Positions 16,374-25,812 of a stretch of DNA of 64,000 nt are shown one piece after another (position 1 is the first letter of the stretch; every line of letters begins with the position of its first letter). This DNA is from Methanolobus zinderi (GTDB lineage: Archaea; Halobacteriota; Methanosarcinia; Methanosarcinales; Methanosarcinaceae): contig NZ_CP058215.1 in the NCBI RefSeq assembly GCF_013388255.1, positions 682,001-746,000 of the forward strand, read 5' to 3'. The notes below the pieces were generated by a model that did not search any database, was not told the DNA's origin, and was given only the letters and a program-made list of their open reading frames with translations. Position numbers and translations under genes: made by a program.

Positions 16374-16391
16374 AGTGGTGCAAGGCACCAC
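16374..16391 (-). terminator. Intrinsic terminator after the branched-chain type binding protein
   Basis: A perfect 7-bp stem (GTGGTGC and GCACCAC, 3-nt loop) sits directly after the stop at 16395. On the minus strand it is followed by a T-rich run (TATCTTTTATTTTTC). Confidence 0.6.
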
Positions 16392-16394
16392 CAT

Positions 16395-17642
16395 TCACTC
16401 AACAAATATCAATTTTCCTTCTTCTCCCGGATCGACCTGGTATCTTGCGGCACGTTCCCACTGATGGCCAGAATCCGTTTCGGAAATTGTCCAGATGTCA
16501 TAGTCCCAGTTTTCCCTGTCACCGTTCTCATCGAGTTTTGTCCAGCCGGTGACTCCGAAGTATGTGTCAGTCAGGGTGTTCATTGCCAGCCTGATACTTT
16601 CATCGCTTTCCGGTACAGAATCAAGATCTACGAATGTAGCTATCCAGAGTGCATCATATGCGGCCAGTGCATATGTTTCAGGAAGTCTTCCCAGTTTTTC
16701 CTCCACTCTTGATTCGATGGCCATGTACCTGTCATTCTCTTCCTCATATCCGTATATCGGTGTCATAATATTCGCTTCAGCAGCAAATGCGGCAGAATCA
16801 TTGTCCCTTATGAGCTCCTCGTTCAGTGCTATGCCGTCACTGCCATACCATTTGATATCAGAGAGTGCAGAATAGTCCTGTGCAAGGGAGAAAATCTCAG
16901 TTGCTTCACTGTATGAGGCAAGGAACACGGCTACATTTTCATTTCCGTATTCTGTAGTGGCTGACGTAACCTCATCATTTAGCTTTTCTATCTCTGTGGA
17001 GAGATTCTCATTATCTGCATCGTAGACCACACCTTCGAGGAATGTGCCATTACGATCTTCAAAGTTCTTTTTCACTTCATCAGTTAATCCGCTTCCCCAT
17101 ACGTCATCCCTGTATACAGGTACAACCGCGGTAACATTGTCTTCTCCCATGAGTGTGGCCAGTACTGCGCCCTGGTTTGTGTCATCAGGAACAAACCTGT
17201 ACAGATTATCATCGGGGATTGCTAAAGAGGGAGCCGTTGATGCAGTGCTGATAAGTACGATACCATTCTCAGTTGCGTATTCAAGAACAGCTTCAGCTTC
17301 CTCACTTGCCTGAGGTCCGATAACGATCTTTATTCCCATCTCGTCAAGTTCCCTGAGCTTCTCCAGTGCGGTTTCCGGATCGCTCTCAGTATCTTTCACG
17401 ACAATTTCCACATTTTTTTCGGAGCCAAGTCCTGAAAAATAACCGTTTACATCCTCTTGCGATTCTTCAAGCGCAGTCTGGCTTGCCTGCCCTATTGACT
17501 CGAGATTGCCGGTAAGTGGCAATAATGCACCTATTGTAATATCGCCTGATTCAGGAGATGCTTCTTCAGACAAGCCGACGCAACCCAGTCCTGTGCTTGC
17601 TATAAGTAATATGCTTATAAGTAGTACTCTTATTCTTTTCAT
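16395..17642 (-). CDS. ABC-type branched-chain amino acid-like substrate-binding lipoprotein
   Basis: A 415-residue type I periplasmic-binding-fold protein. The N-terminal signal ends in a lipobox-like STGLGC (Cys near 21). The mature part has the LivJ/LivK features ITIGALLPLTGNLESIG, IGPQASEEAEAV and YALAAYDALWIA. It would bind a small extracellular ligand at the membrane surface. No permease or ATPase genes lie next to it, so it is an orphan in this window. Its ligand cannot be predicted. It probably forms a single-gene transcript, with a clear terminator hairpin just downstream. Confidence 0.85.
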   Translation of the reverse strand: MKRIRVLLISILLIASTGLGCVGLSEEASPESGDITIGALLPLTGNLESIGQASQTALEESQEDVNGYFSGLGSEKNVEIVVKDTESDPETALEKLRELDEMGIKIVIGPQASEEAEAVLEYATENGIVLISTASTAPSLAIPDDNLYRFVPDDTNQGAVLATLMGEDNVTAVVPVYRDDVWGSGLTDEVKKNFEDRNGTFLEGVVYDADNENLSTEIEKLNDEVTSATTEYGNENVAVFLASYSEATEIFSLAQDYSALSDIKWYGSDGIALNEELIRDNDSAAFAAEANIMTPIYGYEEENDRYMAIESRVEEKLGRLPETYALAAYDALWIATFVDLDSVPESDESIRLAMNTLTDTYFGVTGWTKLDENGDRENWDYDIWTISETDSGHQWERAARYQVDPGEEGKLIFVE

Positions 17643-17817
17643 CTTCTAACCACAAACCAGTCTGAATGATGTTATTATTTATATATTTATTTTGAATTAA
17701 AACTGTACACTGCCTTATGGTTATATGAAAATAATGCATAAGTAACTACTGTCGCCATGCAACAAAATAGACATCTATTAATATCATAATGTCTGAAAAA
17801 ATGAATCAAGTGGTATT

Positions 17818-18648
17818 ATGCGGATTGGCAGAAAAAAACTAATAACGATCCTGGCAGTGCTCCTTGTGGCTATATCAGTTGCAGGATGCGCTTCCGATGA
17901 TAGTGGCAGCGGTAGCACAGTAAGCAGCTCGGCAGCAAGCGGCGATTCCGGTGATGAGTTTACCAACTCTATCGGAATGGAATTTCAGAAAATAGAAGCC
18001 GGAAGTTTTGACATGGGTACATCAAAGTATGCATACTCTCAACCCATTCATGAAGTAAGGTTCAACGATGCATTCTATATCGGAACCTATGAAGTAACCC
18101 AGGCACAGTGGGAAGAAGTGATGGAAAATAATCCTTCCGAGTTCAAGGGCGATGATTTGCCTGTTGAAAGTATATCATGGAATCAGGTACAGGAATTCAT
18201 CGACAAACTCAATGAGATGGAAGATACTACAAAGTACAGGCTTCCGACCGAGGCCGAATGGGAATATGCTGCAAAGGCAGGGACAAGCACTCTTTATTCC
18301 TTCGGGGAGGTTGATGACGAAGAAGGTCCTTTCCTCGGTGACTACGCATGGTATCAGGAAAATTCCTACGATAAAACACATGAGGTAGGTCAAAAACTCC
18401 CTAATCCCTGGGGCCTTTACGATGTTCATGGCAATGTATGGGAGCTGGTACAGGATAGCTGGTTGGACAGTTATTCAGATGCACAGGAAGATGGCAGTGC
18501 AGTCGATAAAGGGGCCGGATCCTTAAGGATTGCCAGAGGCGGTGGCTATTCTAGCAATGCAAATGCACTGGAGTCAGCATACAGAAAAAGACAGGATCCC
18601 CGTGACGGTGATTCTACCATAGGCTTCCGTCTTGCGATGGATGCCTGA
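17818..18648 (+). CDS. Lipoprotein with formylglycine-generating-enzyme-like (SUMF1) domain
   Basis: 276 residues. The signal peptide ends in ISVAGC (Cys near 24), followed by a Ser/Gly-rich linker and an FGE-sulfatase fold domain from about residue 50: EFQKIEAGSFDMGT, LPVESISWNQVQEFIDKLN, YRLPTEAEWEYAAKAGTST, PNPWGLYDVHGNVWELV, ARGGGY and GFRLAMDA. The catalytic cysteines of true formylglycine-generating enzymes are absent (the only Cys is the lipid anchor), so a sulfatase-activating role is unlikely. The fold may instead bind a ligand or surface partner. It stands alone, divergent from the upstream binding lipoprotein. Confidence 0.85.
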   Translation: MRIGRKKLITILAVLLVAISVAGCASDDSGSGSTVSSSAASGDSGDEFTNSIGMEFQKIEAGSFDMGTSKYAYSQPIHEVRFNDAFYIGTYEVTQAQWEEVMENNPSEFKGDDLPVESISWNQVQEFIDKLNEMEDTTKYRLPTEAEWEYAAKAGTSTLYSFGEVDDEEGPFLGDYAWYQENSYDKTHEVGQKLPNPWGLYDVHGNVWELVQDSWLDSYSDAQEDGSAVDKGAGSLRIARGGGYSSNANALESAYRKRQDPRDGDSTIGFRLAMDA

Positions 18649-18757
18649 TATTTTTCATTTTTTTATTTCATTATTCTTTTTAATCGCCGCAAAGCAGCGT
18701 TATCCGGCATTCGACAATAGACAGATTTTTTATACAGGACATCTCTATTGCATTTAG

Positions 18758-19783
18758 ATGTCTGAAAAAGAAGGAGTCTTTGACAATATCAACTACATCT
18801 TCAGAAAATACTCCGGTAAAGAAGAGCTGGAAAAAGAGATCAGTAAGCTTCAGTCGCATCTCTTCGAACTTGAACTGGATGTAAATACCGCCAATAAAAG
18901 GTATGAAAAAAGTGCTGTATCGGAAAAGAAGGCGGTTGCTGCAAAACAGGAAGCTGAGGAGAAGCTCAAAGCAGCTGAGGTAAGACTACAAACTCTCGAA
19001 CATGAACTTGAAAAGGCAAGAAAGGACACGTCGGGAGAACTATATTTCAGTCGTACTGACCGGTTCAGTAAACAAAGGACAGAAGAATTCCTTCTGGCAC
19101 TCTCATCCGTAAAAGATCCTGCAGATTCTCTGGTTACTGTGTATATTGCTGCAGGTTCAAAGATGGAAAATTTAGAGTATCATGATGATGCTCTGAAAGT
19201 GCTGGACAGTGAAACCATTGCAATGGTGGATAAAGTGGATTCACCCACCGGTCTTGTGCTTTTCTATTCTCCGGATTTCATGATCACTGAATTAATTGTG
19301 CCTCCTTTGCCTTTAAAACGATCCTGCTGGAGCACAGGAAATACTTTTGACACCGCTCCTGTACTCAAACTGCTAAGGACCAGAGCCAGCATCCTGTTTT
19401 TGGTAGCACATGCGGGGGAATCATTGATTGGATATTCTCATGATTCGGAGAATCTTGATTCTTTTCAGCTGGTAAAAAGCAGTGTCAAGGCAAAACATGC
19501 TAAAGGAGGATTCAGTCAGAGAAGGTTTGAACGTCTCAGGGATGAGGATATAGCACACCATATCGACAAGGTGAAGCCGGCTCTCAGGGACCTGATCGAT
19601 GAATATGGAGATTCAGCGGACTATTTTGTCATAGCAGGTGATCGCCAGCTCGCAGAAGAAATGACCTCTGACTTGGCTCTGGATATTGAGCGGGTCTTCT
19701 CTTCGTCGGATATCCGTGTCGAGAAGCACAATATCCCCGATCTGATGAAACAATTGCTGATCTATCGCAGATACAGGATTTAA
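18758..19783 (+). CDS. VLRF1-domain (Vms1/ANKZF1-like) peptidyl-tRNA release factor candidate
   Basis: A 341-residue protein with a coiled coil (about residues 20-92) followed by an eRF1-superfamily domain. The hallmark is KGGFSQRRFERLRDEDIAHHI around residues 249-268: in Vms1/ANKZF1 the GSQ-type loop carries the glutamine (here Q254) that hydrolyses peptidyl-tRNA on stalled 60S subunits, and this loop aligns with it. Archaeal and bacterial VLRF1 proteins have been proposed to rescue stalled large subunits; the role here is inferred. The next gene encodes an acidic coiled-coil protein 14 nt downstream, and RlmE follows, so the context is ribosome-related. Confidence 0.72.
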   Translation: MSEKEGVFDNINYIFRKYSGKEELEKEISKLQSHLFELELDVNTANKRYEKSAVSEKKAVAAKQEAEEKLKAAEVRLQTLEHELEKARKDTSGELYFSRTDRFSKQRTEEFLLALSSVKDPADSLVTVYIAAGSKMENLEYHDDALKVLDSETIAMVDKVDSPTGLVLFYSPDFMITELIVPPLPLKRSCWSTGNTFDTAPVLKLLRTRASILFLVAHAGESLIGYSHDSENLDSFQLVKSSVKAKHAKGGFSQRRFERLRDEDIAHHIDKVKPALRDLIDEYGDSADYFVIAGDRQLAEEMTSDLALDIERVFSSSDIRVEKHNIPDLMKQLLIYRRYRI

Positions 19784-19797
19784 CAGGTTGAATTAGG

Positions 19798-20355
19798 ATG
19801 AAAAATAAAGAAGAGCTCTGTGGAATTATCGACGCGTTAGGTGCCCTGAATATCGAAGAATTATATTCCATATCAAAGGAACTCTCTCTTCTAAGGGATG
19901 ATGTTACGCTATCCGAGTCTTCTATAAGGGATATGTGTGATGAAGCTGAAAAGGGGCATCTTGTAGCCGTTGTTTCCTGGGAGGAAGTTGCAGGACTTGA
20001 AGAAGATGAGCATTCATACTATATTCCCGGTCCGAATGCTTTTCCTGAAGTGCCTTTCGAATTGAGCGAAGTGATTGATATACTGCAGATGTCTGAAAGG
20101 GAAGTGGACCTTAGTAAGGCAGCAGACAGATTTCATAGCAACCTCCATAAAAGAATAAAGAACCTTGAAAGTAAGATCGATTCTCTGGAGCAGGGAAAGG
20201 CCTGCTTCGAAGACCTTGAGGGACTTGAAGAGTGGTACAGTGACATTCTGAACCAGTATTATGATTATAGTTTCTGGCTTCAGGACGATATGTCTGATCT
20301 TGAGTCGGAGATAAGTACTCTCAGTGAGAGAATAGAATCCCTGAAATCGGCATAA
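19798..20355 (+). CDS. Acidic coiled-coil protein of unknown function
   Basis: 185 residues, very acidic, with no family that I recognise. Heptad-like stretches occur at about residues 117-135 (NLHKRIKNLESKIDSLEQG) and 165-185 (DLESEISTLSERIESLKSA). There is no signal peptide or membrane segment. It begins 14 nt after the VLRF1 gene and is very likely cotranscribed with it, so a partner or adaptor role to that protein is a reasonable guess but only that. Confidence 0.6.
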   Translation: MKNKEELCGIIDALGALNIEELYSISKELSLLRDDVTLSESSIRDMCDEAEKGHLVAVVSWEEVAGLEEDEHSYYIPGPNAFPEVPFELSEVIDILQMSEREVDLSKAADRFHSNLHKRIKNLESKIDSLEQGKACFEDLEGLEEWYSDILNQYYDYSFWLQDDMSDLESEISTLSERIESLKSA

Positions 20356-20394
20356 GTTATTTGATAGTTGGATTTAATCAGGTAGCAGATTCTT

Positions 20395-21171
20395 ATGGCA
20401 AGAGACAGACGGGATACTTATTACTGGAGAGCCAAGGACGAGGGTTTTCGATCCAGGGCTGCTTACAAGCTTTTCCAGATCAATGAAAAACATAATGTGA
20501 TCAAACGCGGGGACACGGTAGTGGATCTTGGAGCCGCACCCGGTGGATGGCTCGAGGTTGCAAAAAAGCTCTCCGGCGGTAGGATAGTTGGTGTAGATCT
20601 TAAGAAGATCAGTCCCATCGAAGGTGTTGAAACCATAAAAGGCGATATCACCTCGGATAAGACCATAGCACAGATATTTGATATGGTTGGTAAGGCGGGT
20701 GCCGATGTTGTCATATGTGACGCTGCACCGAACCTTTCGGGAAACTGGAGCCTGGATCACGCAAGATCCATAGACCTCACCACCTCAGCCCTTGAATGTG
20801 CCAAGAAGATATTAAAACCCGGGGGCAACTTCGTTGTAAAGGTCTTCCAGGGCGATATGTTCAAGGATTTCCTTGATGAAGTGAGAAATAATTTCACATT
20901 CACACGTTCCTACTCTCCGCAGGCTTCACGCTCCCAGAGTGCCGAGACCTATGTGGTTGGTAAGAAATTCCTTACGGCCCCGGTTCGCAGAGGGGATGAG
21001 TTCGATGTTGAGATAGATGAGCTTGGCTCAAGCGGAGACGGAGCGGTTCTTATAGAAGGCTTCGTGGTCTTTGTCAAGAATGTTGAAATTGGCGACCGTG
21101 TGAGGATTAAAATTAAGGACGTAAAACCCAATTTCGCCTTTGCGGATGTTGTCAGTAAAGTGGATTCCTGA
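20395..21171 (+). CDS. rlmE: 23S rRNA (uridine-2'-O-)methyltransferase RlmE with C-terminal TRAM domain
   Basis: 258 residues. The RrmJ/FtsJ domain (about 1-195) shows the start DTYYWRAKDEGFRSRAAYKL, the SAM-binding VVDLGAAPGGW, and the K-D-K-E catalytic set: the Lys in RSRAAYKL, Asp in VICDAAPNLSG, Lys in NFVVKVFQG and Glu in SQSAETYVV. A TRAM domain at about 200-255 (VLIEGFVVFVKNVEIGDRVRIKI) is typical of the archaeal form and binds RNA. It methylates the ribose of a uridine in the peptidyl-transferase centre. It follows the coiled-coil gene by 39 nt. Confidence 0.93.
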   Translation: MARDRRDTYYWRAKDEGFRSRAAYKLFQINEKHNVIKRGDTVVDLGAAPGGWLEVAKKLSGGRIVGVDLKKISPIEGVETIKGDITSDKTIAQIFDMVGKAGADVVICDAAPNLSGNWSLDHARSIDLTTSALECAKKILKPGGNFVVKVFQGDMFKDFLDEVRNNFTFTRSYSPQASRSQSAETYVVGKKFLTAPVRRGDEFDVEIDELGSSGDGAVLIEGFVVFVKNVEIGDRVRIKIKDVKPNFAFADVVSKVDS

Positions 21172-21279
21172 AATTTCGTTTTTTAGTCCGGCTGGATATT
21201 ATTGATTTGCCTGACATAGTAACTTATTTTTACCGCTGCGTTAATACTACGTTCATAATAACGGTGGGGATCCGGCTCA

Positions 21280-22269
21280 ATGTCATATGTTCCAATGAAA
21301 TTTCCCAAATACATTGTTATAATTGCGTTACTTGCGATTTTCATAGTAGCTGGATCCATGCTTTTTGATTATTATACAACAGAGCAAACAATAAGTAAAG
21401 TAGAAAGCTTATGGGAAAGAGCTGATAATCACCGCAAAAACGGGAATTATGAACAGGCTGTAAATACCTATAACTCGGTTTTTGGATTAATCTCACCTGA
21501 TAATTTTCAAAAAGAATACGGTCTTAATTATTATTATCTCGGTAAAACCTACGAAGAAATAGCTTATCAGACTCATAATTCTACAGATTTACAAAAAAGT
21601 ATCTCTTCATACACAATGGCGGAAAACTATCTTACGCAGGATTCTTGTCCCCGGGAGTTTGCCCTTGTCCGGTATGGTATGGGTGATGCATATTTAAAGT
21701 TACATGGAATGAACAACAGGGAAAATGATATTCAAATTTCTATAGCTTCCTATGAGCAATCGCTCCAGTACTTCTCAATGGCACGTGATTCTTTTTATTT
21801 TGCTTCGCTTAACAACAAGCTTGGAAATGCCTACAGGAAAATGGGTGTTCATCACAATAATTCAGAATACTTCCTGACTGCCATAAGTCACTATAATGAG
21901 TCATTAAGGGTTTTCAGAAAAGATGTATATCCCGTTGAATATGCAGGTGTACAGAACAATCTCGGGAACACCTATCTGGAATTGTCAAAGATTTCTGATC
22001 AGGAATTTCATATCAATAAGGCAATTACTGCGTATAAAGAAGCTCTTACAATTCTGTCCATGGATACTCAACCATTGGAATATGCTACTGTTCAAAATAA
22101 TCTGGGCAATTCATATTTCGAACTTTCTAAGATTGAAAACAAGAAAGTAAATTCAGAAAATGCAGTAAATGCCTATCACGAATCATTAAAGATATTCACC
22201 TCTGATCGATTCCCTGTTGAACATGAAGGAATCATGGACAATCTTGTAAAGGCTTACAAAAATACCTAG
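21280..22269 (+). CDS. Membrane-anchored TPR repeat protein
   Basis: 329 residues. One N-terminal membrane segment (about 11-30) is followed by tetratricopeptide-like repeats of about 50 residues with the pattern ISSYTMAENYL, ISHYNESLRVF, ITAYKEALTIL and VNAYHESLKIF, and recurring NNLGN(T/S)Y blocks. Repeats of this kind form a helical superhelix for protein-protein contact. The N-in signal anchor would place the repeats outside the cell. No partner is evident next to it. Confidence 0.75.
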   Translation: MSYVPMKFPKYIVIIALLAIFIVAGSMLFDYYTTEQTISKVESLWERADNHRKNGNYEQAVNTYNSVFGLISPDNFQKEYGLNYYYLGKTYEEIAYQTHNSTDLQKSISSYTMAENYLTQDSCPREFALVRYGMGDAYLKLHGMNNRENDIQISIASYEQSLQYFSMARDSFYFASLNNKLGNAYRKMGVHHNNSEYFLTAISHYNESLRVFRKDVYPVEYAGVQNNLGNTYLELSKISDQEFHINKAITAYKEALTILSMDTQPLEYATVQNNLGNSYFELSKIENKKVNSENAVNAYHESLKIFTSDRFPVEHEGIMDNLVKAYKNT

Positions 22270-22292
22270 ACTATGATTACAGATTTAAGATT

Positions 22293-22583
22293 TTATCTTT
22301 CCTGAAGCGTTTCCACTTCCTCAACCAGCCTCTTACCTGCAGCGATCTCATCCACGCTGTGTATCACGGCACCGAGATTCTCTATAGAATCTTTTATGGC
22401 CTCATAGTCCAGATCGTCCCCTTCGATCGTTATCTTTACAGTTTCTGTTTGCTGATCCACTTCATAAAGACTGAGGTTTACACCATAGACACCGTCAATT
22501 ACACTGAGTGTCTGGGAGAACTCTACGATCGATGGATGGTGAGGCTTTAGTACATCAAGCACCAGTCTTCTGATTCCTGTCAA
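22293..22583 (-). CDS. DUF211 family protein
   Basis: 96 residues matching the small archaeal DUF211 family, a ferredoxin-like fold: [20 protein letters not shown] at the start, [16 protein letters not shown] in the middle and [17 protein letters not shown] near the end. The biochemical role is unknown. It is a single gene convergent with the TPR gene. Confidence 0.85.
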   Translation of the reverse strand: MTGIRRLVLDVLKPHHPSIVEFSQTLSVIDGVYGVNLSLYEVDQQTETVKITIEGDDLDYEAIKDSIENLGAVIHSVDEIAAGKRLVEEVETLQER

Positions 22584-22741
22584 TTTTTCATCCTTCCTGA
22601 TAGAAATACGATAGTAGCTAGATTATAATTATGGAATATGAATCTTGCCGATAAATAAAGGCTCCCGGATTTTAAGCTCATGGATGGTTTTATTAGAGTT
22701 AGATGCATAGGCATGTATAAATTTCGGATAAAGGTGTTTTC

Positions 22742-23383
22742 ATGATAGATATGCATACTCATTCTATTTTCAGTGATGGGGAACTGATTCCCAGTGAGCT
22801 GGTAAGAAGGGCTGTGGTAAAGGGTTACAGGGCGATCGGAATTACCGACCATGTTGATTTCTCCAATGTCGAGCATGTCCTGAAAAATGTCAGCAAGGCC
22901 AAATATCTGGAAGATGAGCTTGACATACAGGTTGTAGTGGGTGTCGAAATAACACATGTGCCACCAAGAAAGATCGCTCCGCTGGCAAAAAAGGCAAAGG
23001 ATCTTGGCGCTGAGATCATTGTAGTGCATGGTGAAACTATCAGTGAGCCCGTCATGCCTGGTACCAATGCCGCATCCGTTGAACTCAGTGATGTTGACAT
23101 TCTTGCACATCCCGGATTTATCACTCTTGAGGAAGCTGAGAATGCCCGTGAAAATGATGTGTGCCTTGAGATCACTGCACGTAACGGACATAACAGGACA
23201 AACGGTCATGTAGCAAATACCGGAATGGAGGCAGGTGCCACACTTGTTGTGGATACCGATGCACATAGTCCCGATAATCTCATTACCCGTGATTATGCGA
23301 AACTGATTGCCATGGGCGCAGGACTTAGTGAAAGACAGGCAAATGCGGTACTTGATAATTCCTTGCGTTTTCTGAAAAGTTAG
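22742..23383 (+). CDS. PHP-domain phosphohydrolase (histidinol-phosphatase-like)
   Basis: 213 residues forming a complete PHP domain. Metal-ligand motifs are MIDMHTHSIFSDGE at the N-terminus, GITDHVDF, VVVGVEITH, IIVVHGE, DILAHPG and VDTDAH near the end. Proteins like this hydrolyse phosphoesters such as histidinol phosphate or act on nucleotides; without other his genes nearby the substrate is not fixed. The cyclase-family gene follows closely, suggesting a two-gene operon. Confidence 0.85.
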   Translation: MIDMHTHSIFSDGELIPSELVRRAVVKGYRAIGITDHVDFSNVEHVLKNVSKAKYLEDELDIQVVVGVEITHVPPRKIAPLAKKAKDLGAEIIVVHGETISEPVMPGTNAASVELSDVDILAHPGFITLEEAENARENDVCLEITARNGHNRTNGHVANTGMEAGATLVVDTDAHSPDNLITRDYAKLIAMGAGLSERQANAVLDNSLRFLKS

Positions 23384-23403
23384 TCCTGTTATAAGTGTTT
23401 AAA

Positions 23404-24060
23404 ATGCACAGGAAAATCATCGACATCACTGAAGGCATATCTCCTGAGACTCCCGTATATCCTGGCGACCCGGAAACTGTGATTGAATCTGTTGCCTCGG
23501 TTGATTTCGAAGGATATGCTGTCTCCAGGGTCACATTCGGTACTCATACAGGGACCCATGTGGATGCCCCTGCTCATATATTTGAAGGCGGGTCTCATGT
23601 TGAAAAGATTCCAATTGAATCACTGATGGGTCTGGCTCTTCTTCTTGATCTGTCCTTTGTGAGCGCGGACATTTCCGCTGAGGATCTGGACCTTGCTCTG
23701 GAAAGTTTTAATGGTGATGCTGATGATGCCTGTATTTTGCTGATAAGGACCGGTTCTTCCTGTGACAGTGAGGATAGAAGTTCTCCGGCGGATCCAATAT
23801 TTTTGGGATCAGATGCAGGTTCCTGGATAGTGGATCATGGTTTCAGGACAGTCGGCATTGACACTCTTTCCGTGGATATCGCTCCGTCTCTGGAAAATCA
23901 CAGACTTTTTCTGGAGAATGGAATAAATATTGTGGAAAACCTGAACCTTTGCGAAGCTGAGTCCGGTCTGTATAGTTTTATCTGCCTTCCTTTGAAACTT
24001 CATGGATGCGAGGCAGCACCGGCAAGAGCTATTCTTCTGGATAAAGCTTATTTTGTCTGA
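23404..24060 (+). CDS. Cyclase family (kynurenine formamidase-like) metal-dependent hydrolase
   Basis: 218 residues from ATG 23404; an in-frame GTG at 23395 would add three. It carries the family signature HTGTHVDAPAHIF (metal-binding His and Asp residues), preceded by YPGDPE, and the later GIDTLSVDIA block that closes the active site. The family includes kynurenine formamidase and related amidases or isatin hydrolases. In methanogens the substrate is unknown. It follows the PHP gene by about 20 nt. Confidence 0.85.
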   Translation: MHRKIIDITEGISPETPVYPGDPETVIESVASVDFEGYAVSRVTFGTHTGTHVDAPAHIFEGGSHVEKIPIESLMGLALLLDLSFVSADISAEDLDLALESFNGDADDACILLIRTGSSCDSEDRSSPADPIFLGSDAGSWIVDHGFRTVGIDTLSVDIAPSLENHRLFLENGINIVENLNLCEAESGLYSFICLPLKLHGCEAAPARAILLDKAYFV

Positions 24061-24291
24061 TATGTTTCATATTATATTTGAAATAACATATTAATGGTAT
24101 AATTTAAATATTAGGTATGTTATATTATGTTGTGTAACGTTTGAGATGATATGGTATCTCAGTATATTAGTCTGTTAATTTCAACTTCTGTTAAATAACA
24201 GCATTAATATACTATAAACTATATACTCTTGTTACACGATTGCTAAAACGTTGATGAGGGAAGTCGCACGAAAGCAAATCAGAAGCAGACA
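24061..24291 (+). promoter_or_regulatory. AT-rich leader and promoter region of the archaellin gene, with nested inverted repeats
   Basis: This 231-nt gap contains TGAGAT/ATCTCA arms around 24143-24162, CTGTTA/TAACAG arms around 24187-24203, and outer AGTATATTA/TAATATACT arms enclosing the latter. A TATA-like AACTATATAC at about 24217-24226 precedes a leader with GAGG. The arrangement could serve a regulator of archaellum expression; this is speculative. Confidence 0.35.
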
Positions 24292-25170
24292 ATGCACAGC
24301 GACAGCCGTGCACAGGTAGGTATAGGTACCCTAATCATTTTCATATCCATGGTACTGGTAGCTGCAGTAGCATCAGCACTCCTTATCAAAACATCCGGTG
24401 TACTTCAGCAGAAGGCATCTCAGACAGGTCAGGAGACTACCAGGGAGGTAGCTTCCAACATGCGTGTTGACCGTGTGGAAGGTGAACGTGCAGCTTATTC
24501 TACAGTAACGGTTTCAAACGGAACTGTGTCTCCTGCTAATTTATCGATTTCTAAAGGCCATATGGTTGAATGGATATCTGATGCCGAAGCTTTCAATGTT
24601 TCAGTTGATGGTCAATCTGCTGTTCCCATAGAGGCTGGCTCTTTCTATGAGTATCGTTTTTCACAGGAAGGCAATCATAATTTCACGGTAGATACGACTT
24701 CAGGTACTACTTCCGGTACTATAGTTGTTGATGATATTGTGGATTACGGTGAGATCACAAAACTGCACATTTCAGTATCCCTTGGTCCGGGTAGTGAGGA
24801 TGTAGATCTTTCACAACTGATCATATATCTTTCAGACGGTGAGCATGTTGCCAATATAAGATACGATACAGCGGATACAAGCACTGAGATACACACTCCT
24901 ACAGAAGAGTACTTCTCAGTCAGTCCGATACGCTCCCGTGATCAGGCAGCATTCAAAGCCACTCAGCCTGTGCTGAGGACCGGGGATATCATGGAGATCA
25001 TAGTGGATATCCGTCAGGTATTCGGAGAAGATGATGAGGACTACGAAGGTCTCAAACCAAGAACCGAAGTATCATTCCAGGTCAGGCCGGAAGCAGGAGC
25101 TCTTGTGGTGTTCGACTTTACAACTCCTGGTGCTTACTTCAATGAAAAGTATATCCTGCTGAGATACTGA
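24292..25170 (+). CDS. Archaellin-like protein with an inserted cupredoxin-like domain
   Basis: 292 residues. Residues 1-60 are a classic class III signal and archaellin N-terminal helix ([20 protein letters not shown], then [20 protein letters not shown]). Residues 155-292 match the archaellin outer beta domain ([32 protein letters not shown], and the terminal [14 protein letters not shown]). Between them, about residues 66-150, is a segment resembling a plastocyanin-like fold ([37 protein letters not shown]) but without the copper-binding Cys, His and Met. Other archaellum genes are not in the window. It could be a minor or specialised filament subunit. Confidence 0.78.
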   Translation: MHSDSRAQVGIGTLIIFISMVLVAAVASALLIKTSGVLQQKASQTGQETTREVASNMRVDRVEGERAAYSTVTVSNGTVSPANLSISKGHMVEWISDAEAFNVSVDGQSAVPIEAGSFYEYRFSQEGNHNFTVDTTSGTTSGTIVVDDIVDYGEITKLHISVSLGPGSEDVDLSQLIIYLSDGEHVANIRYDTADTSTEIHTPTEEYFSVSPIRSRDQAAFKATQPVLRTGDIMEIIVDIRQVFGEDDEDYEGLKPRTEVSFQVRPEAGALVVFDFTTPGAYFNEKYILLRY

Positions 25171-25191
25171 TCGGTAATCCGGATCGGCAAC

Positions 25192-25812
25192 TCAAAAATG
25201 GGAAAGGGTGTATTTTTTATCGTATAGTACAAGTTCGAATATGAATTCACCTGTAACAGGATTCTGAACCACGATTCCTTTATTTTCGGAGAGATTATTG
25301 GTATCCAGGTTCCAGTTTCCGTTTTTATCAAGACTACCTTTGCGGAAATTAATTTTCTCACCGCCGATCAGAAATCTCTTCTTAACACCATTATAATGCT
25401 GGATGATAATGGTATTGTTTTCAGCATTCCAGACGGAGTTACTGAGATTTCCGTCAAGGTCAGGATCGGGATCCACTCCCAGCGACAGGTACTGCACGCT
25501 GTCAGGGAGAGATAATTGTACCACACACATGGAGCCTTCGGTACCGTCCACTTCACTCAGGTCCCTCGGGTATCCTTTCTGTATTGAAAGCAGTTCTACC
25601 GAAAGGCTGTTGACCTCTTTTTCAATCTGTGAATCAGTAAGGTATATAGAAACATTGTTCCACGAAACTGCAACAAGTACAAGGATTACTCCGGTGATCA
25701 TGAGGTAAAAGATCATTTTCTGGGGAACTGTATCGATACCGTTCGTGTCCTTCCAGAAACTTCTGTCTTTCAACCCAATCCTCCCCTGTGCATTATGTCT
25801 TAATCCAGCCAC
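25192..25812 (-). CDS. Membrane-anchored extracytoplasmic protein of unknown function
   Basis: 206 residues. The charged N-terminus is followed by one membrane segment at about 33-53 (FYLMITGVILVLVAVSW) and then a beta-rich domain of about 150 residues (VQLSLPDSVQYLSLGVDP, KKRFLIGGEKINFR). Small proteins of this type with a pilin-like N-terminal anchor are frequent in euryarchaea near archaellum or type IV pilus genes, and the neighbouring archaellin gene is in keeping with that. It overlaps the rdgB end by 13 nt and is the last gene of the kae1-bud32-rdgB run. Confidence 0.6.
   Translation of the reverse strand: MAGLRHNAQGRIGLKDRSFWKDTNGIDTVPQKMIFYLMITGVILVLVAVSWNNVSIYLTDSQIEKEVNSLSVELLSIQKGYPRDLSEVDGTEGSMCVVQLSLPDSVQYLSLGVDPDPDLDGNLSNSVWNAENNTIIIQHYNGVKKRFLIGGEKINFRKGSLDKNGNWNLDTNNLSENKGIVVQNPVTGEFIFELVLYDKKYTLSHF

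Noticed and set aside
17818-18648. Formylglycine-generating enzyme that activates a sulfatase
   Set aside because: The catalytic cysteines are absent and no sulfatase gene is nearby; only the fold is shared.
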